From assembly GCA_905250885.1 (NCBI GenBank), contig CAJNOQ010000039.1:28210-92209 (forward strand): 64,000 nucleotides of DNA. The letters are read 5' to 3'. Positions 35,326 through 46,895 of this stretch are shown here, piece by piece. How positions within the stretch are numbered: the stretch's first letter is position 1; each line of letters opens with the position of its first letter. The notes under the pieces are model-generated. The model ran no database searches, was not told the origin of the DNA, and was given only the letters and a program-made list of their open reading frames with translations. The stretch comes from Didymodactylos carnosus. Its lineage: Eukaryota > Rotifera > Eurotatoria > Philodinida > Philodinidae. The position numbers were made by a program, and so were the translations under genes.

Positions 35326-36540
35326 TTCATTCTACACTTTGTTTCTATCTTTCTTTTATGCGTAGTGCTTTACGATTTTATTTAATTTTCGAAACGCATG
35401 GTTTATTTTAATTAAAAAATATTTTTGACACTGCGTTAATAATTTTCATGACAAGATACAAACTGTTGAGGCAGTTCGAAGAATTTTCCCTAAGTTGCAT
35501 TTTAATAATACAAGTACGAAGAAAAATATTTTTGTCATATGCTTATTCATTGAACACTAAAACTATGAATTTTAAAGCATCAATTTTACACTTGAACCAA
35601 ATTATCCAAAAGTAAATTTAAGGTGTGGACATGTGCTTTCAACCATTCTCTACACGATTGGAAATAACGAAAACAACAGCTTGATCTGTGACGAAAATGA
35701 TTCCAAAAACAAAAACAGTCCTAAAATTAAAATTTTGAAAAATCTACAGAAAATCGTGATCGTTTGTTTCTTTCGTAAAATACATTTTGTGATGTTTATA
35801 ATTCAGCAAAATTAATGTGTATTAAATCCTCTACTGATCAGTATATCTTTCGAAAGTTTTTAAAGAACTAAAGTGAGTGTAAACATGTAGAAATTTAAAT
35901 TTCGTATCGAATACTTTATTTTCATTAATTTTAAAAGTTAATATTCGTAATTTAGGTAAAAAACTGCGTCTAGTGATGAGTGTTTAAAATTCATCGGAGA
36001 AAAGTCTTCTTCATACTATCATAACGAAAGAAACAGTCAACTGATCAATTTTTTATGGATGATACTCATATGAAAACACAATTTCAGTATCTTTCAACTG
36101 ACATCGATTATTACTGTTAATTTGTTGTTATGTGCATTCAGATATCCTCAGAAGAGACGCTTTACACATGTCATCTCTTCTTTTTTCTTGTTCTGCTCTA
36201 CTACTCATACATAGAACTGTTTCGTCAATAGTAACTTCTCAAATTGTAACAATAAAGTTCGTAAGCCGAAGGAGAATAATAAGAACCCAATCAAATTGAA
36301 ATGCTACTCGAAATTTAACTATTTCACATTTAAAAGAAATACAGTCCATATACTTCCATTGTTGCCTCTCACTCACTATTTAGGACCCTGTATAACATAC
36401 AAGTTATCGACTTGTTCAAGCAAATTTATTTCCATTAAGTAGACGCCTACCTTTTTTAAAAGATAGAGTCGTAAATATATCATTAGCATTGTGATTTATT
36501 AAATATAGAGTACGCGAATTACATGAAAAATGGTATATTT

Positions 36541-36867
36541 CTAATCCATATGAAAGACAAGTTTTAAAGGTTCAGATATTGGTGATGAGTCACTGTTTGT
36601 TTCCATAATATCAGCCATGTATATCCACCATTTTTTCATTATTGGATTATCCTTTAAAGATTGGTTTGAGGAAGATATAGTGGATCCTATATTTTGCACA
36701 GCAAATAATATCGATGTTTCTTCATCCAAATAAATTGAATAATCACTAATATTTTGTTGTTTTAACAAATCTAATAATTCCGGCCATATTTCATCATGTC
36801 GACGTTTATATTCAGCAGCATGACCTGGCTTTATTTTCATTTTGAAGGCAATTTGATTCGTTGACAT
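36541..36867 (-). CDS. rhaM: L-rhamnose mutarotase
   Basis: This intronless 108-residue protein is the length of the bacterial enzyme (about 104). It interconverts the alpha and beta anomers of L-rhamnose, the entry step that supplies the right anomer for rhamnose isomerisation; it is probably cytosolic. The family signature is complete: F-K-M-K-I-K-P-G, E-Y-K-R-R-H-D-E-I-W-P-E-L (Tyr20 and His24 are the expected active-site pair), Y-S-I-Y-L-D, L-F-A, and K-K-W-W-I-Y-M-A-D-I-M with the Trp pair at 80-81, then N-S-D-S-S-P. The start is the only Met in frame before the conserved block. No other rhamnose gene is nearby. Members occur in bacteria and fungi and patchily in animals, so horizontal acquisition is plausible but not shown by this sequence. 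Confidence 0.9.
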   Translation of the reverse strand: MSTNQIAFKMKIKPGHAAEYKRRHDEIWPELLDLLKQQNISDYSIYLDEETSILFAVQNIGSTISSSNQSLKDNPIMKKWWIYMADIMETNSDSSPISEPLKLVFHMD

Positions 36868-37095
36868 TTTTTGTTTTATATTAAAAGAAACGTCTGAAAG
36901 TATCTATTCAAAGATCATGACATCAGCAAAACTTAGATAAAATATTGTTTGGCGTATTCATTCAAACGAATAGTTCCTTCTATCTTTTTACAATTAAAAT
37001 TACAAAATATAAGAACAAAACAGAAACAAAGTAAGACTGTTTTTTAGGAAAGACTGGTTGTTATTGATATAAGATGAAAACTTTTGCATGCAAAT

Positions 37096-37764
37096 TAGAG
37101 CTGATCATCTGCATTTTAAACTGACTGAAAACTGCAGACAGGTTGCAGTTTGCAGATGAATGAAAAAATTTTCCACTGATGGTCGGCAGCTGAAGGTGGA
37201 TGTTTTCCTGTCTGCACTCCCTGCAGGGAAAGACGTTTTTGTGTGGGGAATAAAAAGAGAGAGGAGACCAAGAGAAATGTTGTTCACACTGAAAATCAGA
37301 ATGGTCTCTTAAGAAAAAGAAACTAACAGTTTTTTTGTACTAGGTCTACTAGACATTTTAAAACGAAAGAGAGAAACGAAAAATAGAAAATAAAGAAAAC
37401 AATGAATTTCGCTCTTGTTGTATTTAACATGTTTCTTTTTGCGTATAGTCAAAGAAGATGATAAAAGACTATAATATAATACAAATGGAAAATGATAGAA
37501 CAAGAATAGTGAATTGTAACTGGCGATAGAGTCTATAACTATCAGTGTGTAATACAGACTGATAGTGGTCAGTAGGAAAAAAAATTGTTATACATCGTCT
37601 TAGGATTCATCTGCAGGGCAGCGCTGAAGTTTTTACTCACACTCTCTGCCTGTGCAGGACAAAAGATTTTTTTTCTAACTTGTAAACTGCAGCGCGGGTA
37701 CATTTTATTTTGTCCCTGCACAGTGACCACGCATGAGTCAAAAATTATCAGATGATCAGCTCTG
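37096..37764. mobile_element. hAT-like MITE with 8-bp target duplication
   Basis: The ends agagctgatcatctg and cagatgatcagctctg are inverted. The flanking octamers atgcaaat (37088-37095) and gtgcaaat (37765-37772) match at 7 of 8 positions, the duplication length of hAT elements. The 669-bp interior has no transposase; the frames 37105-37802 on the minus strand are by-products. CTGCAG words recur near both ends. A decayed relative lies at 8545. Confidence 0.85.
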
Positions 37765-37772
37765 GTGCAAAT

Positions 37773-39801
37773 GCCGATAAAAATGATAAATGAATATTTC
37801 ATTAAGATGGCATCGTCATAACTAGTTTTAATAGTAACTCACTAAAGAATGGAAAAAAAAATTTCGTATTTTTGTGTATTTTAGTTATTAGTAAATTGTC
37901 TCTGTTTTCTTTTCTTTCAAACAGCAATAAACACTTCACCTTTATCTCAATCATTCGAGGTAAACAGACCCTTTAAACAGAGACGCATTGAATGAAAGAA
38001 ATACATGGTCATATTTTATTATTGGTTATTGTTATTCTGTTTATGACAGATCAAATTCTAAAAATAGTTTTTCAAAATTTGTTATTTATTTAAATTCATG
38101 AGAAAAAATAATTCAACAGTTCTGAAGTATATAGTATTATTCATCTCTTGATGAAAATGGCAAAAGATTATTTAGGAGAATTAATTATAGAAAACATTGG
38201 ATAACTGTGGTGTATTTCGTGTCTGATAAAATTTTATCAAGTTCAAATAACTGCTCTTGAAATTTTAACATTTTGGTTAAAAGAACAGCACCACGAAATA
38301 TACACTGTAGAGTGTAAAAGTATATATTAAACGTTAAAAGTTAACAGTTTTGGACAAAAAGTCGATTTGAAAGTTATAACTAGAGTTAACACGTCTTACC
38401 TTAATTTCACATTAATTGAGTGCTGTTCGTCGCATCTTTTGTTTAACAAGAACATAGAAAGATAAGGAATAAGAATTTTTTCGAAACGTCAATAGCGAAA
38501 ATCTTACTCGCTTATCAGATTATTTAACTTTGTATCCTCTTGCGAGTGAGGAATATAAGAACGTTTCACAGCTCCGACTAAGTCGCTAGTCCGGTTTCTC
38601 ATAGAACTCTTAAAATCATGTCTCGTGATTTGGGAAGGTCCATGTTCCAGATGACATTTACGAAAGTAAGCGTTAGATTTTAAATGCTTTTGGTGGATAA
38701 CTGTACTATACAATGAAAATCGACAGATCATATAATAATGATCGAAACAGCGTAAAGTTAGCCCAGCAATAGTAATATTTCAAATTAAAAAACTATTCTT
38801 CGAAATGTTGCATTAGAGACTGAGAATTATAATATAGAAATTTTTGACTATGATGAATTTGAGTATACTTATGCGGGACAGTAACTGACATAAAAATTTA
38901 AAATCTCCGGAGAGCAGTTTTTATTAAGATATGTAAGTAGTTTTTGTCAACTACTATACTTTTCTATGGTACTTACTTTCTATGAAAAAATGTTTCACGA
39001 AGACACTGTAAAATTTATGGATCATTGTTTTTATGTAAAAATGTGTCAAAGATATAAAACAAGTAATATTTCTTTGAAATTATACTCATAATTGTAGTTC
39101 ATGTAGCAGTAATAAAAAAATGAGAGAAAACGAATGAAAGACATTGGTATTATCAACAAATAAATAAATGAAGAAAAGACTTAAATAATTAGGGAAAACA
39201 AAATACATTTACAATATTTTATGTGTGTATGTACGAAAGGAAAAAGTAATTAATAAATGGAATAGATGATTTCTTCACACAGAAAAACGGAATGAATTGA
39301 ATCAAGCACCAAGAAACGAAATTAAAATCTATTAAATTATTGCAGCAACAGAGTAGAGAAAAAGAAATGCACACTGTTTTAACAAATACTAAATATGTTT
39401 TGTTCATGCAGCAACAAAAAATAAAAAATAACAATAATAATAAAAATGCAATGGTTCTTTAACACAAACTAATAAACTAATAATTAATTTACGAAATAAA
39501 ATAAAACATCTTTTATTAGGAGGAGGTTCATGGCGGACACTAAACTAGATTTGCATTGACATCACAATAACAAGATCAACTACATTCATTCGATTTTCAG
39601 TGTGTATACAAGCTCTCTATAACTTACGCTTACTTCACCATCTGTTATCAGAGATGGCATTTACATAATATTTTTACTATTAGAACATACAGTTTCTTGA
39701 AAGAAAAAGTGGATTTTTCTACACAGGTTCAAAATTAGAGAGCATTTTGCTCATTCTGAATGGACGGATAATACTTAAAACACACAAAAATTTAATCATT
39801 T
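37773..39801. other. Intergenic, no gene recognised
   Basis: AT-rich DNA containing only short frames without motifs. It includes the 3' flank of the minus-strand gene ending at 39802. Confidence 0.45.
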
Positions 39802-40425
39802 TTACAATCTCGTTATCGTCACTTCTTGTTCATCGTCAGTTTGATCACTCTCACTTTCTCGATCTCCGTTATTTGAATTTTCTATTTGATGTTGATTCTG
39901 ATGTTGATAATGTACTGTCGATAGTTGAAATGTCGAGATTAAATGTACAGGCTGTACTTGGTCAAATTGTTTTGAATTTATAGGAGTCTGCTCGACAACA
40001 AGTGATGATGTTAAATCGACATTAGCTGAAGTTACTTTTTGATTCGTATTATTATTCTTATTATAATTTTGTTGTTTTAAATAAATTTTTGTTGTTAAAG
40101 ATGGTGCAGGTACAGATAAATTTGAGCCACTGGCGACAGTTAACGAACGTTTTGGATTTTTATAAACGCCATTATTTCCGTTAACAAGATGGTGCAGACG
40201 TGCACGAAGTTTATTTTTACGAGTATAACTACTTCCACCATTAAATGAGGATAATGTGCCTCTCGACCTTGAAATGGTTGATGGAATGATATGAGAAACA
40301 CTGTGATATTGATAATATAAATGTTGAGACATATCCAAAAAACGATCATCAACATCGACGATTTTTATATTATCATTATTATTCAATGGTGGTATATCGA
40401 CATCATTTGAAACGAACGTTGCCAT
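39802..40425 (-). CDS. Uncharacterised protein with a C-terminal PDZ-ligand-like tail (207 aa)
   Basis: A single open exon, from the ATG encoding M-A-T-F-V-S-N to TAA at 39802-39804. The frame is open upstream to 40449, and a TTTTTAG just before D-L-P-Y-R could be an acceptor, so an earlier exon is possible. The composition is Asn/Gln/Ser/His-rich and probably disordered. Visible features are a basic stretch (T-R-K-N-K-L-R-A-R-L), an acidic cluster (E-S-E-S-D-Q-T-D-D-E-Q-E) and the last residues T-I-T-R-L, which fit a class I PDZ ligand (S/T-x-hydrophobic). No membrane segment is present. I do not recognise the family. Codon use looks ordinary for the window. Confidence 0.55.
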   Translation of the reverse strand: MATFVSNDVDIPPLNNNDNIKIVDVDDRFLDMSQHLYYQYHSVSHIIPSTISRSRGTLSSFNGGSSYTRKNKLRARLHHLVNGNNGVYKNPKRSLTVASGSNLSVPAPSLTTKIYLKQQNYNKNNNTNQKVTSANVDLTSSLVVEQTPINSKQFDQVQPVHLISTFQLSTVHYQHQNQHQIENSNNGDRESESDQTDDEQEVTITRL

Positions 40426-40650
40426 TCGGTATGGTAGATCTAAAAACAAATATTAATGATTAAAAATTGTTTCCAAAGTTATGTACAGTAAAAAAAAGCT
40501 TCATTCGATGGTGATATATCTTAAGTTTTTGTTTGTGTAGGTTTGAATAAAAAAAACATCTTAAAAAGTAGAAAGCAAAGTTTATTTTCAAAAAGAGAAT
40601 GTAAAAATCAATAAAAAATGAGAAGAGCAGCCAACAAGATGTCATTGTCT

Positions 40651-41334
40651 CAGAGGTGGGCAAGTCTGACCATTTCCAAGTCCAACAGGAGTTTTTTTTG
40701 TCAAGTCCAACTCCAAGTTCGAGTCGAAGCTTCATAGCAATTTATGCACTATACAGTACGCCATAATTATATATGACGGGTAAACAAATTTTATTCATAA
40801 GGTGCCGGCAATTCAAAAATGGAACAGGATTTTATTTTTCGATTTTTTCATCACAGTTGGATAGAGCAGTAGTAAATTTCATAATTTTAGAGCACATTTT
40901 TCGATTAGAAAACTTTCAAATACTAGTTTTCAAAAATGGATGAAAATAAGCAAAATTTTCAATAGAACTCAAAATTCGGTATTTTACTCTTGGTTAGCAT
41001 GCATTGGTTTACTAGTATATGAAATTTTTCTAATTGAAAAATGTATTCTAAAATTATGAACTTTACTTTGTCTATGTAACATCGTGCGCTCTATCCAACT
41101 ATGATGAAAAAATCGAAAAATAAAATCCTGCTCCATTTTTGAATTTCCAGAACCTTACATTGATGCATGTTTGACAACAAAAGGATCAATAAATTAGGTA
41201 TCAGATTCTACTCATTCCGTTGTTGAATGTAATAGAATTCAACTCCTTGAATCTAAACAGGTCTTGATAAAAAATCCTCAAGTCCAAGTACTTCAAAAAA
41301 GCTTCAAGTCTGGACTTGGACTTGCCCACATCTG
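40651..41334. mobile_element. hAT-like non-autonomous element with internal foldback
   Basis: The ends cagaggtgggcaagtc and cttgcccacatctg are inverted, the common hAT terminus form. The flanking octamers cattgtct and cactgtcg agree at 6 of 8 positions. Just inside are CAAGTCCAA/CTCCAAG word arrays (40660-40735 and 41262-41330). The middle is itself an inverted repeat (about 40799-40920 against 41033-41158, sharing aattcaaaaatgga and ttggatagagc), suggesting a second element nested within the first. Confidence 0.8.
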
Positions 41335-41829
41335 CACTGTCGACATAAAGTGACTGTAACACTCGGATAATCAATTATTTAATTATTACATTGTGTCATC
41401 TAAATACCTGCAGCAAACAGTCATTTTCTTTTTCTACCAAAAGTAGTTTTCAATAAACCTGACCTTCTATAGAGTTGGATTTATCATACCATCGAAGTTG
41501 ATTACTAGATAAGGAAGAGAAAATGACGAAAATCTGAGGCTATGAAAAAATTATTGATGAATAATGAAACGATTTTCTTTGTCCTTTTATCTAACTCTGA
41601 ATGCGTTCAGGTTCATCAATTTAAGCAAGCAAGATTTAAATGCTAATAGATTTACCACTGAGTGTGTCTCAGAAGTGGAACAGATTGAAAAAAGTATAAC
41701 CGGACGGGTTGGTTTTGGAAGCCAAATCGGTGAAAAACTCAAGTTTTCCTTGAGATCATAAAGAAATTTCACAAACATATGATAAGTAGGAATTATACCA
41801 TTAGGTAGAGAGAACAGATTAGGAAGAAG

Positions 41830-42265
41830 GAAGAATATCCCGCCTTGCGGTTACCATTACCGGTGTAGGGTGCTGCCGAATGGTAGTTTCAATAGCCCGA
41901 TATCCTCCCTGCAGTTGACAAGCTTCTGAATTGGTCACCCATCTCGTTACTATTCATCAACCAGAGCTCTGGACAGAAGGCCAACCTGACGCAGAGTTCT
42001 TTCGCCCAATTACTTGAGCTTCCCATACACATTTCACTAACCACGTACAAGCTTTCGGAAAGCCACAAGGACTAGTCGAAGAAGCTGTATTGTACGTCAC
42101 AACGTAGCGAGTATACTGTCAGACGAGTGATCCGAGGCACTGAGACATAAGTAACCTGCCCAAGGTTATTACATGACTTTGCTGGCGCCGAGGTTCGAAC
42201 ACAATAACTTTGAAGTACGTGACGAACAACATAACCATCAAGCCATCATCTACCGGCGTCAAATC
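41830..42265 (-). mobile_element. tRNA-headed SINE with CORE-like segment
   Basis: On the minus strand, about 42262-42185 has a tRNA-like head: an A-box-like tggcttgatgg and a B-box-like gttcgaacc 45-50 bases later. It is followed (about 42170-42110) by accttgggcaggttactta ... cagtgcctcgg ... ctcgtctg, which matches the order and most bases of the conserved CORE segment of CORE-SINEs such as MIR. A 250-bp 3' part follows, ending near 41830. The word ttaccggtgtagggtg (plus strand, 41858) recurs at 63900, so the tail sequence is shared with another repeat. No target duplication was found. Confidence 0.6.
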
Positions 42266-43489
42266 TCAATGAGGAGTCGCTGCTTTGAAGCTGAATATCA
42301 AGACAAGTAAGCTGAGCAGGCTGATGAAAATAAACTCAGGGTTGATTAAGAACATTAAAGCGAGAAAATAAAAGGCATCTCATAGAGGAGGCAAATTTTA
42401 AACCTGATCATAAAATGTGCCTCATAGCTCAGATAGGAGTAAAAATACGATATCCTTTTCCGATATGCACGTGATCATCAGAAGTAGTTCTATCCACCCC
42501 AAAAGTTTTGTCAAAATAATTTTCTGCACAAAGTGGGAGAAATTTCACGGAACACCCATGTAGTTTTTAAAGAAACATATAATAAGTAATTTTCTACGAA
42601 AAATCACATGTGAAAACATTGTGTTATAAAAAAAAGCCTCTAAATCAAGCAAAATTTTTCTCAAGTCCAATCGGCGAAAAATTGGTCTTAGCCGACCGTT
42701 CGGACTTTTCAACTGGATCGGAGCGATTCCAGCTCTGGTCTGTCTGGATCATTGTTATACTAAACGTTGCTAATTGACGCACACTTAGAACACCAATACA
42801 ATAAGATTATCGACAGCAAGAAAACTGTTTAGCTTATTTATTGTATTGTTGCAGGTCTGCACGAGTCTGTCGATTCTCGTGAGTTTGCTCATACCTGTCG
42901 AAAGATTCCAAACTTTAGATGGCAGTTCTACAGAAACCTGTTGCCTAAATTTCGTATTGCAGACTTGCACATATCTGCCAGATAATTCTTGTTTTATTCA
43001 CATGTTTATTCTATTTTTCTTGCAATGCTGTAGAAAACATTTTTCTCGATAAACATTTCTCCATTTTGTGTATTTAAGAACTTAAAACAAAATAGTGAGC
43101 TGTCTGTTCATCAAGTCAGCTAATACCCCCGAGACAGTGGCGGATCTAGCACTACAGTGGCTCGGCGACCACCGCTCCCTCGCAAATGGAATTCTAATGC
43201 AAGTACACTACCAGACTTCCTTAGAAAAAATATTCATACTACCTCGGACGGCATCTTTTAGAAATCGCCACCCCTTCGGTAGAATCCTGAATCGGTCACT
43301 GCCATGAGATAGATTCTAGGAATGGCATGGATTTTACTTTACACATACCATGTAATACAATATTGCATCAAGTTGAACGCTAGAAGATCCATTGACGCAT
43401 TCCTGTTTATTTTTCTCTGTTTCTGGCTATCCAAGGCATCACTACCCGTGTTGAAATAGCAAAAGTTTTTTTGCGTGGCCACGCAAAAG
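42266..43489. other. Intergenic, no gene recognised
   Basis: Mixed AT-rich DNA; short frames at 42846-43307 have no recognisable motif. A ggcaagtgg... type repeat end (cagtggcggatctag, 43136) hints at another old insertion. Confidence 0.4.
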
Positions 43490-43699
43490 AAATGCAGAAA
43501 CACAAGTGGCGTAACGCAAAAAATGGTTACAAATGCGAATTCTGTATATTCTTCTAAAACAAAATATTTACAAAATTCGGCATTAGTCGAACTAATACAA
43601 AATTTTGTAAATATTTTGTTCTAGAAGAATATACAAAATTTTGCAGAATATCGTATCTGTAACCATTTTTTGCGTTACGCCTCTTATGCTTTTGCATTC
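43490..43699. repeat. Foldback, about 95-bp arms
   Basis: Left arm gcgtaacgcaaaaaatggttac ... gaatatttac-type sequence and right arm gtaaccattttttgcgttacgc are inverted copies centred near 43590. The word ttttgcgt/acgcaaaa recurs on both flanks (43470-43490 and 43705-43740). Confidence 0.75.
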
Positions 43700-43740
43700 T
43701 TTTTTGCGGTAATCACTTGATTAACGCAAAAACGTTTTTG

Positions 43741-45203
43741 GTTTTGGTGGCATAGGTATGAGCAGGCTGAACGAACAACCCAATTTTTATTCTATCTGTG
43801 TTCTGGGCAGAGTTGCCAACCAAGGGGACAAACCGTTGACTGTAGCGTCATTTTTCTTACTAAAATCAATGGTTTGCCCTTCGGTTGGGCAGAAAAGAAT
43901 CTAATTCTGGATATACTTTAAAGTCCGCTTTCTTAATCCGTTTCTGATGATATGCGATAGCGATGTAGTCTTATGCTAAAAAGTTCGTAATTTAAGATTG
44001 CAGTACGATAGGTTTTTCTTATAGTGATCAAGCTCAAATTACGAAATTATAGGATCACTCTCTGAAGCACCGCTTGACAAAACAACCTTTTAGATCGATT
44101 TTCAAAATCACATGTCGTATATCACAAGTCCTACAGCAAATATTACGCGACCCTGCTAGAAAATGATTTAGCGACTCGCGGCGCTAATCGCCTTCAGTAC
44201 TGAGAATTAGGATTCATATTCGTTATATGCTCTTACTAGTCCAGTCTATCAGAATTAGTCTAGCAAGCTAAAACTTTCTATTTACTCGATAATCATTTTA
44301 TCCACTTATCTTTAAATAAGTGAATGGATCTTCATCACAATTAGCAACAGGTTCGAGCGACTAAAATATCATATTTTAGCTGAATCATCTCCTGGCCCGA
44401 ATATGAAAACATTTAAGCGTCACCTATTACCAGATATTTTTGCTCAGTAATATCAGACCGTGTGTATTTGGGTCAATTGCTTAATTGTAATATTTGTAAG
44501 TTTTAAAAGATATCTCTTCGTCTCACTAGAATACAATGTATAATTCTTCTAAATGTCTCTGTCAATCAGAGACCTGAATTTTGGGTGTGTGTGGCGGGGG
44601 GGTGCGTACTCCCCCAAAAATTTAAAAGAACAGTAACAAGGTAATTACTGAGTAACTATTGTATGCATGGCTGTAAGATATAACGTTAAGAACGAGGTAC
44701 AGGATGATGACGTTAACTTTGAATCTAGTTACAGTTCAATTAAATCCAGATGGAAAAATTGATAGTAAAAAGGATCATCATGATCAGCTTCAGGTAAACG
44801 ACTGATCTGTTTCAAAAATTCGTCAGTAAGGATCCTAGATTTACCTCCAACAGCGGTTTGATGGATTTTTTCATTAGTGAATAACGAAGCACAAGAAAAG
44901 GCGCTCTGAAGATGTCGTCTTTGTATGTTGAGAGTTTATCACTATGCGAGAACGCTGCACAGAAACGATTTGATAGGCTAAAATTTGTGGACTAAGGGTA
45001 ACTTGTTACAAAGAATCTGATGGTCATCAGCACGTCTTCATAAGATCTCCAGAAAACCTTCGTTCTTCTACTCTTATTTTTTGTTAGTTTCGTTTTTAAA
45101 TGTTGAATATCATTGTGTATGACAAAGGCTTCCTGATCGGGGGAGGGTGAGCAGGGGGTCTAGCCTCTCCCTAAAAACATTTTTGGACCGAATTCGAATC
45201 GAA
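43741..45203. other. Intergenic, no gene recognised
   Basis: No supported gene. Short G-rich/C-rich stretches (44590-44615 and 45139-45170) stand out from the AT-rich background and may be ends of old elements. Confidence 0.4.
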
Positions 45204-45945
45204 TTCCCAACAATCTAGAAAATTGTCGTTAAATTTCCATAAATAATTTTCAAGAATCTGGAAATTCCTCCTTGAATCTCCAGTTTGTCAGAAAATCCTC
45301 CTTGTATTTCCATAAATAATTCCCAAAAAAGTAGATATTCCTTTTTGATTTTCTATAAACTGGAAATTCCTTTACAGATCTGCACCGAGTGGTGGCAAGA
45401 CCAGATTGTATTGGCGTGGATCCTACTCATGCTTTTGTGGAATTTCTGGTGAACATCTCCGATTTTGGGTCCTTCCTACCGAAACTTTGCGTCACCACTG
45501 TCTCTGCGTAAATCAAAATTTTTGCCGGCATAGGCAGATTTGTGATCTAAAGTAGAAACTGTCAAAGCTGATTTAAGTGTAATATGAGTGTCTTTACGTG
45601 AGGCTCTTATACCTACACTGATTGCAAAACAAAAAGATGAATAAGTATTTGGTCTAGAATATACCTGGGTGAATTTTCACTTTCTAGAAAATCTCCGGCG
45701 ATTTTCTAGCGTATAGAAAATCAAAATCGAATTTCTAGATTCTTGGAAGTTATTTGTAGAAAATCCTCAGCGAGTTTCCACCTTTATAGAAAATCGAATT
45801 TATGGAAAGTCAAGTCAATTTTCTATAAAGTAGAGAATCAGCATTTTTCTAGAAAGCTGGAAATTCGTCGAGGAATTTCTATAAACTAGAAAATCTCTGG
45901 CGATTTTTCGATCGATTTTCTATAAACTGGAAATTAATTCAAGAT
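45204..45945. repeat. TTTCTAGAAA / TTTCTATAAACTGGAAATTCC word blocks
   Basis: Two arrays (45204-45375 and 45680-45945) of words like tttctagaaaatc, ttctataaactggaaattcc and ggaaatt in both orientations flank a 300-bp unrelated middle. The layout is that of subterminal arrays of one element, but the terminal repeats could not be fixed. Confidence 0.6.
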
Positions 45946-46779
45946 TACAGTGTACTTCTCGACGTATGACGTGTCACATATATCTATTCGGTGTCATTAC
46001 ATTTTTTAGTCGACCGATATTTGCAGATTCTCCATTTATTATAGTTTCGTATTTATTAGTAGTTCGAACAATCAAAATGTCCAAAAATCATTATAGATCA
46101 TCGTTTATTTTTATTTCCAAAGTAAATCTAATATTAGCATATCAGTTAGTATTTAATCTAGCGAGTGCAATATTTGGTATGTTGACGAAGTGTTTAGAAC
46201 ACTTATATATAAGTTAATCTAACTTAAACTAGCTGGGATGGGTCAAATAGCTAGTTACATGATTTTTTTTCCTGCTACGGGTAGTTGTGGCTTCTCATAG
46301 TTAAAATGATAGAACGTAGGAAGCATCCGGTTTATAAACATCAATATGTACTCAATAATTCTCACGTAATTGATTTCTATGCCGTAGAACATTAGCACGT
46401 AAACAAACTGGAGAAACCAAGTTATAAAAAAAGTATATGCATACATCAGACGTACGTTCTATATTACAATCACACGAAACACACACGCAGTCTGTGTGGA
46501 TAAACCAACAATCGAACATGTACTTATAAGGTGCATGGTATTGATGATAATAAATATCCGTCTTTTAGAACATATATGATGAAATGCATCCCCATCCATG
46601 TGGATATTTCGAAAGGAATGGACAAAAATTATTGACAAATTTCCAGTGGAAGCGTATCTCAAGACTCTGCTTTCAGATTTTTGTTGTATATTAATGATAT
46701 TGTTGGCTAGGGAATGAGTGAAAGTTTTAGTTGCAGATTAAAAATACCTCTTTGGATGTAATCCCTAGGGAATGTACTT
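45946..46779. other. No supported gene; hydrophobic frames only
   Basis: The plus-strand frame 45966-46217 encodes two hydrophobic stretches separated by a basic loop (R-T-I-K-M-S-K-N-H-Y-R), which would suit a receptor fragment, but no family motif is present and no joining exons were found. Confidence 0.35.
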
Positions 46780-46895
46780 GAGCTAAGTGCTTGCGCAAGT
46801 ACTTGAATTAAGTGATGAAGACAGCAGTTGTGGACTTTTCCAAGCAACCTTATCAAGTACTTGACTGACCAATGCAAGTAACTCATTGACTTACG
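46780..46895. repeat. CAAGTACTTG word block
   Basis: In about 115 bp the palindrome caagtacttg and variants (aagtgcttgcgcaagtacttga, atcaagtacttgac, caagtaactcattgacttac) recur five or more times. Confidence 0.55.

Larger units (their letters stand above)
33860..36212. mobile_element. 2.35-kb foldback structure with nested insertions
   Basis: The left arm (about 33860-34262) and right arm (35931-36212) are inverted homologues (shared pieces: agaagagatgacatgtgtaa, cttctgaggata, gttgactgtttctttcgtta, acctaaattacgaatatta). The left arm carries about 110 bp absent from the right. The interior holds a MITE (34318-34622) and a LINE insertion (34824-35325). It follows the Aster-like gene by 230 bp. 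Confidence 0.75.

Noticed and set aside
37105-37802. Three minus-strand frames of 60-77 codons
   Set aside because: They lie inside the hAT-like MITE and have no transposase features.
45966-46217. Possible GPCR-like fragment with two hydrophobic segments
   Set aside because: No DRY-, CWxP- or NPxxY-like motif, and no adjoining exons supply the other membrane segments.
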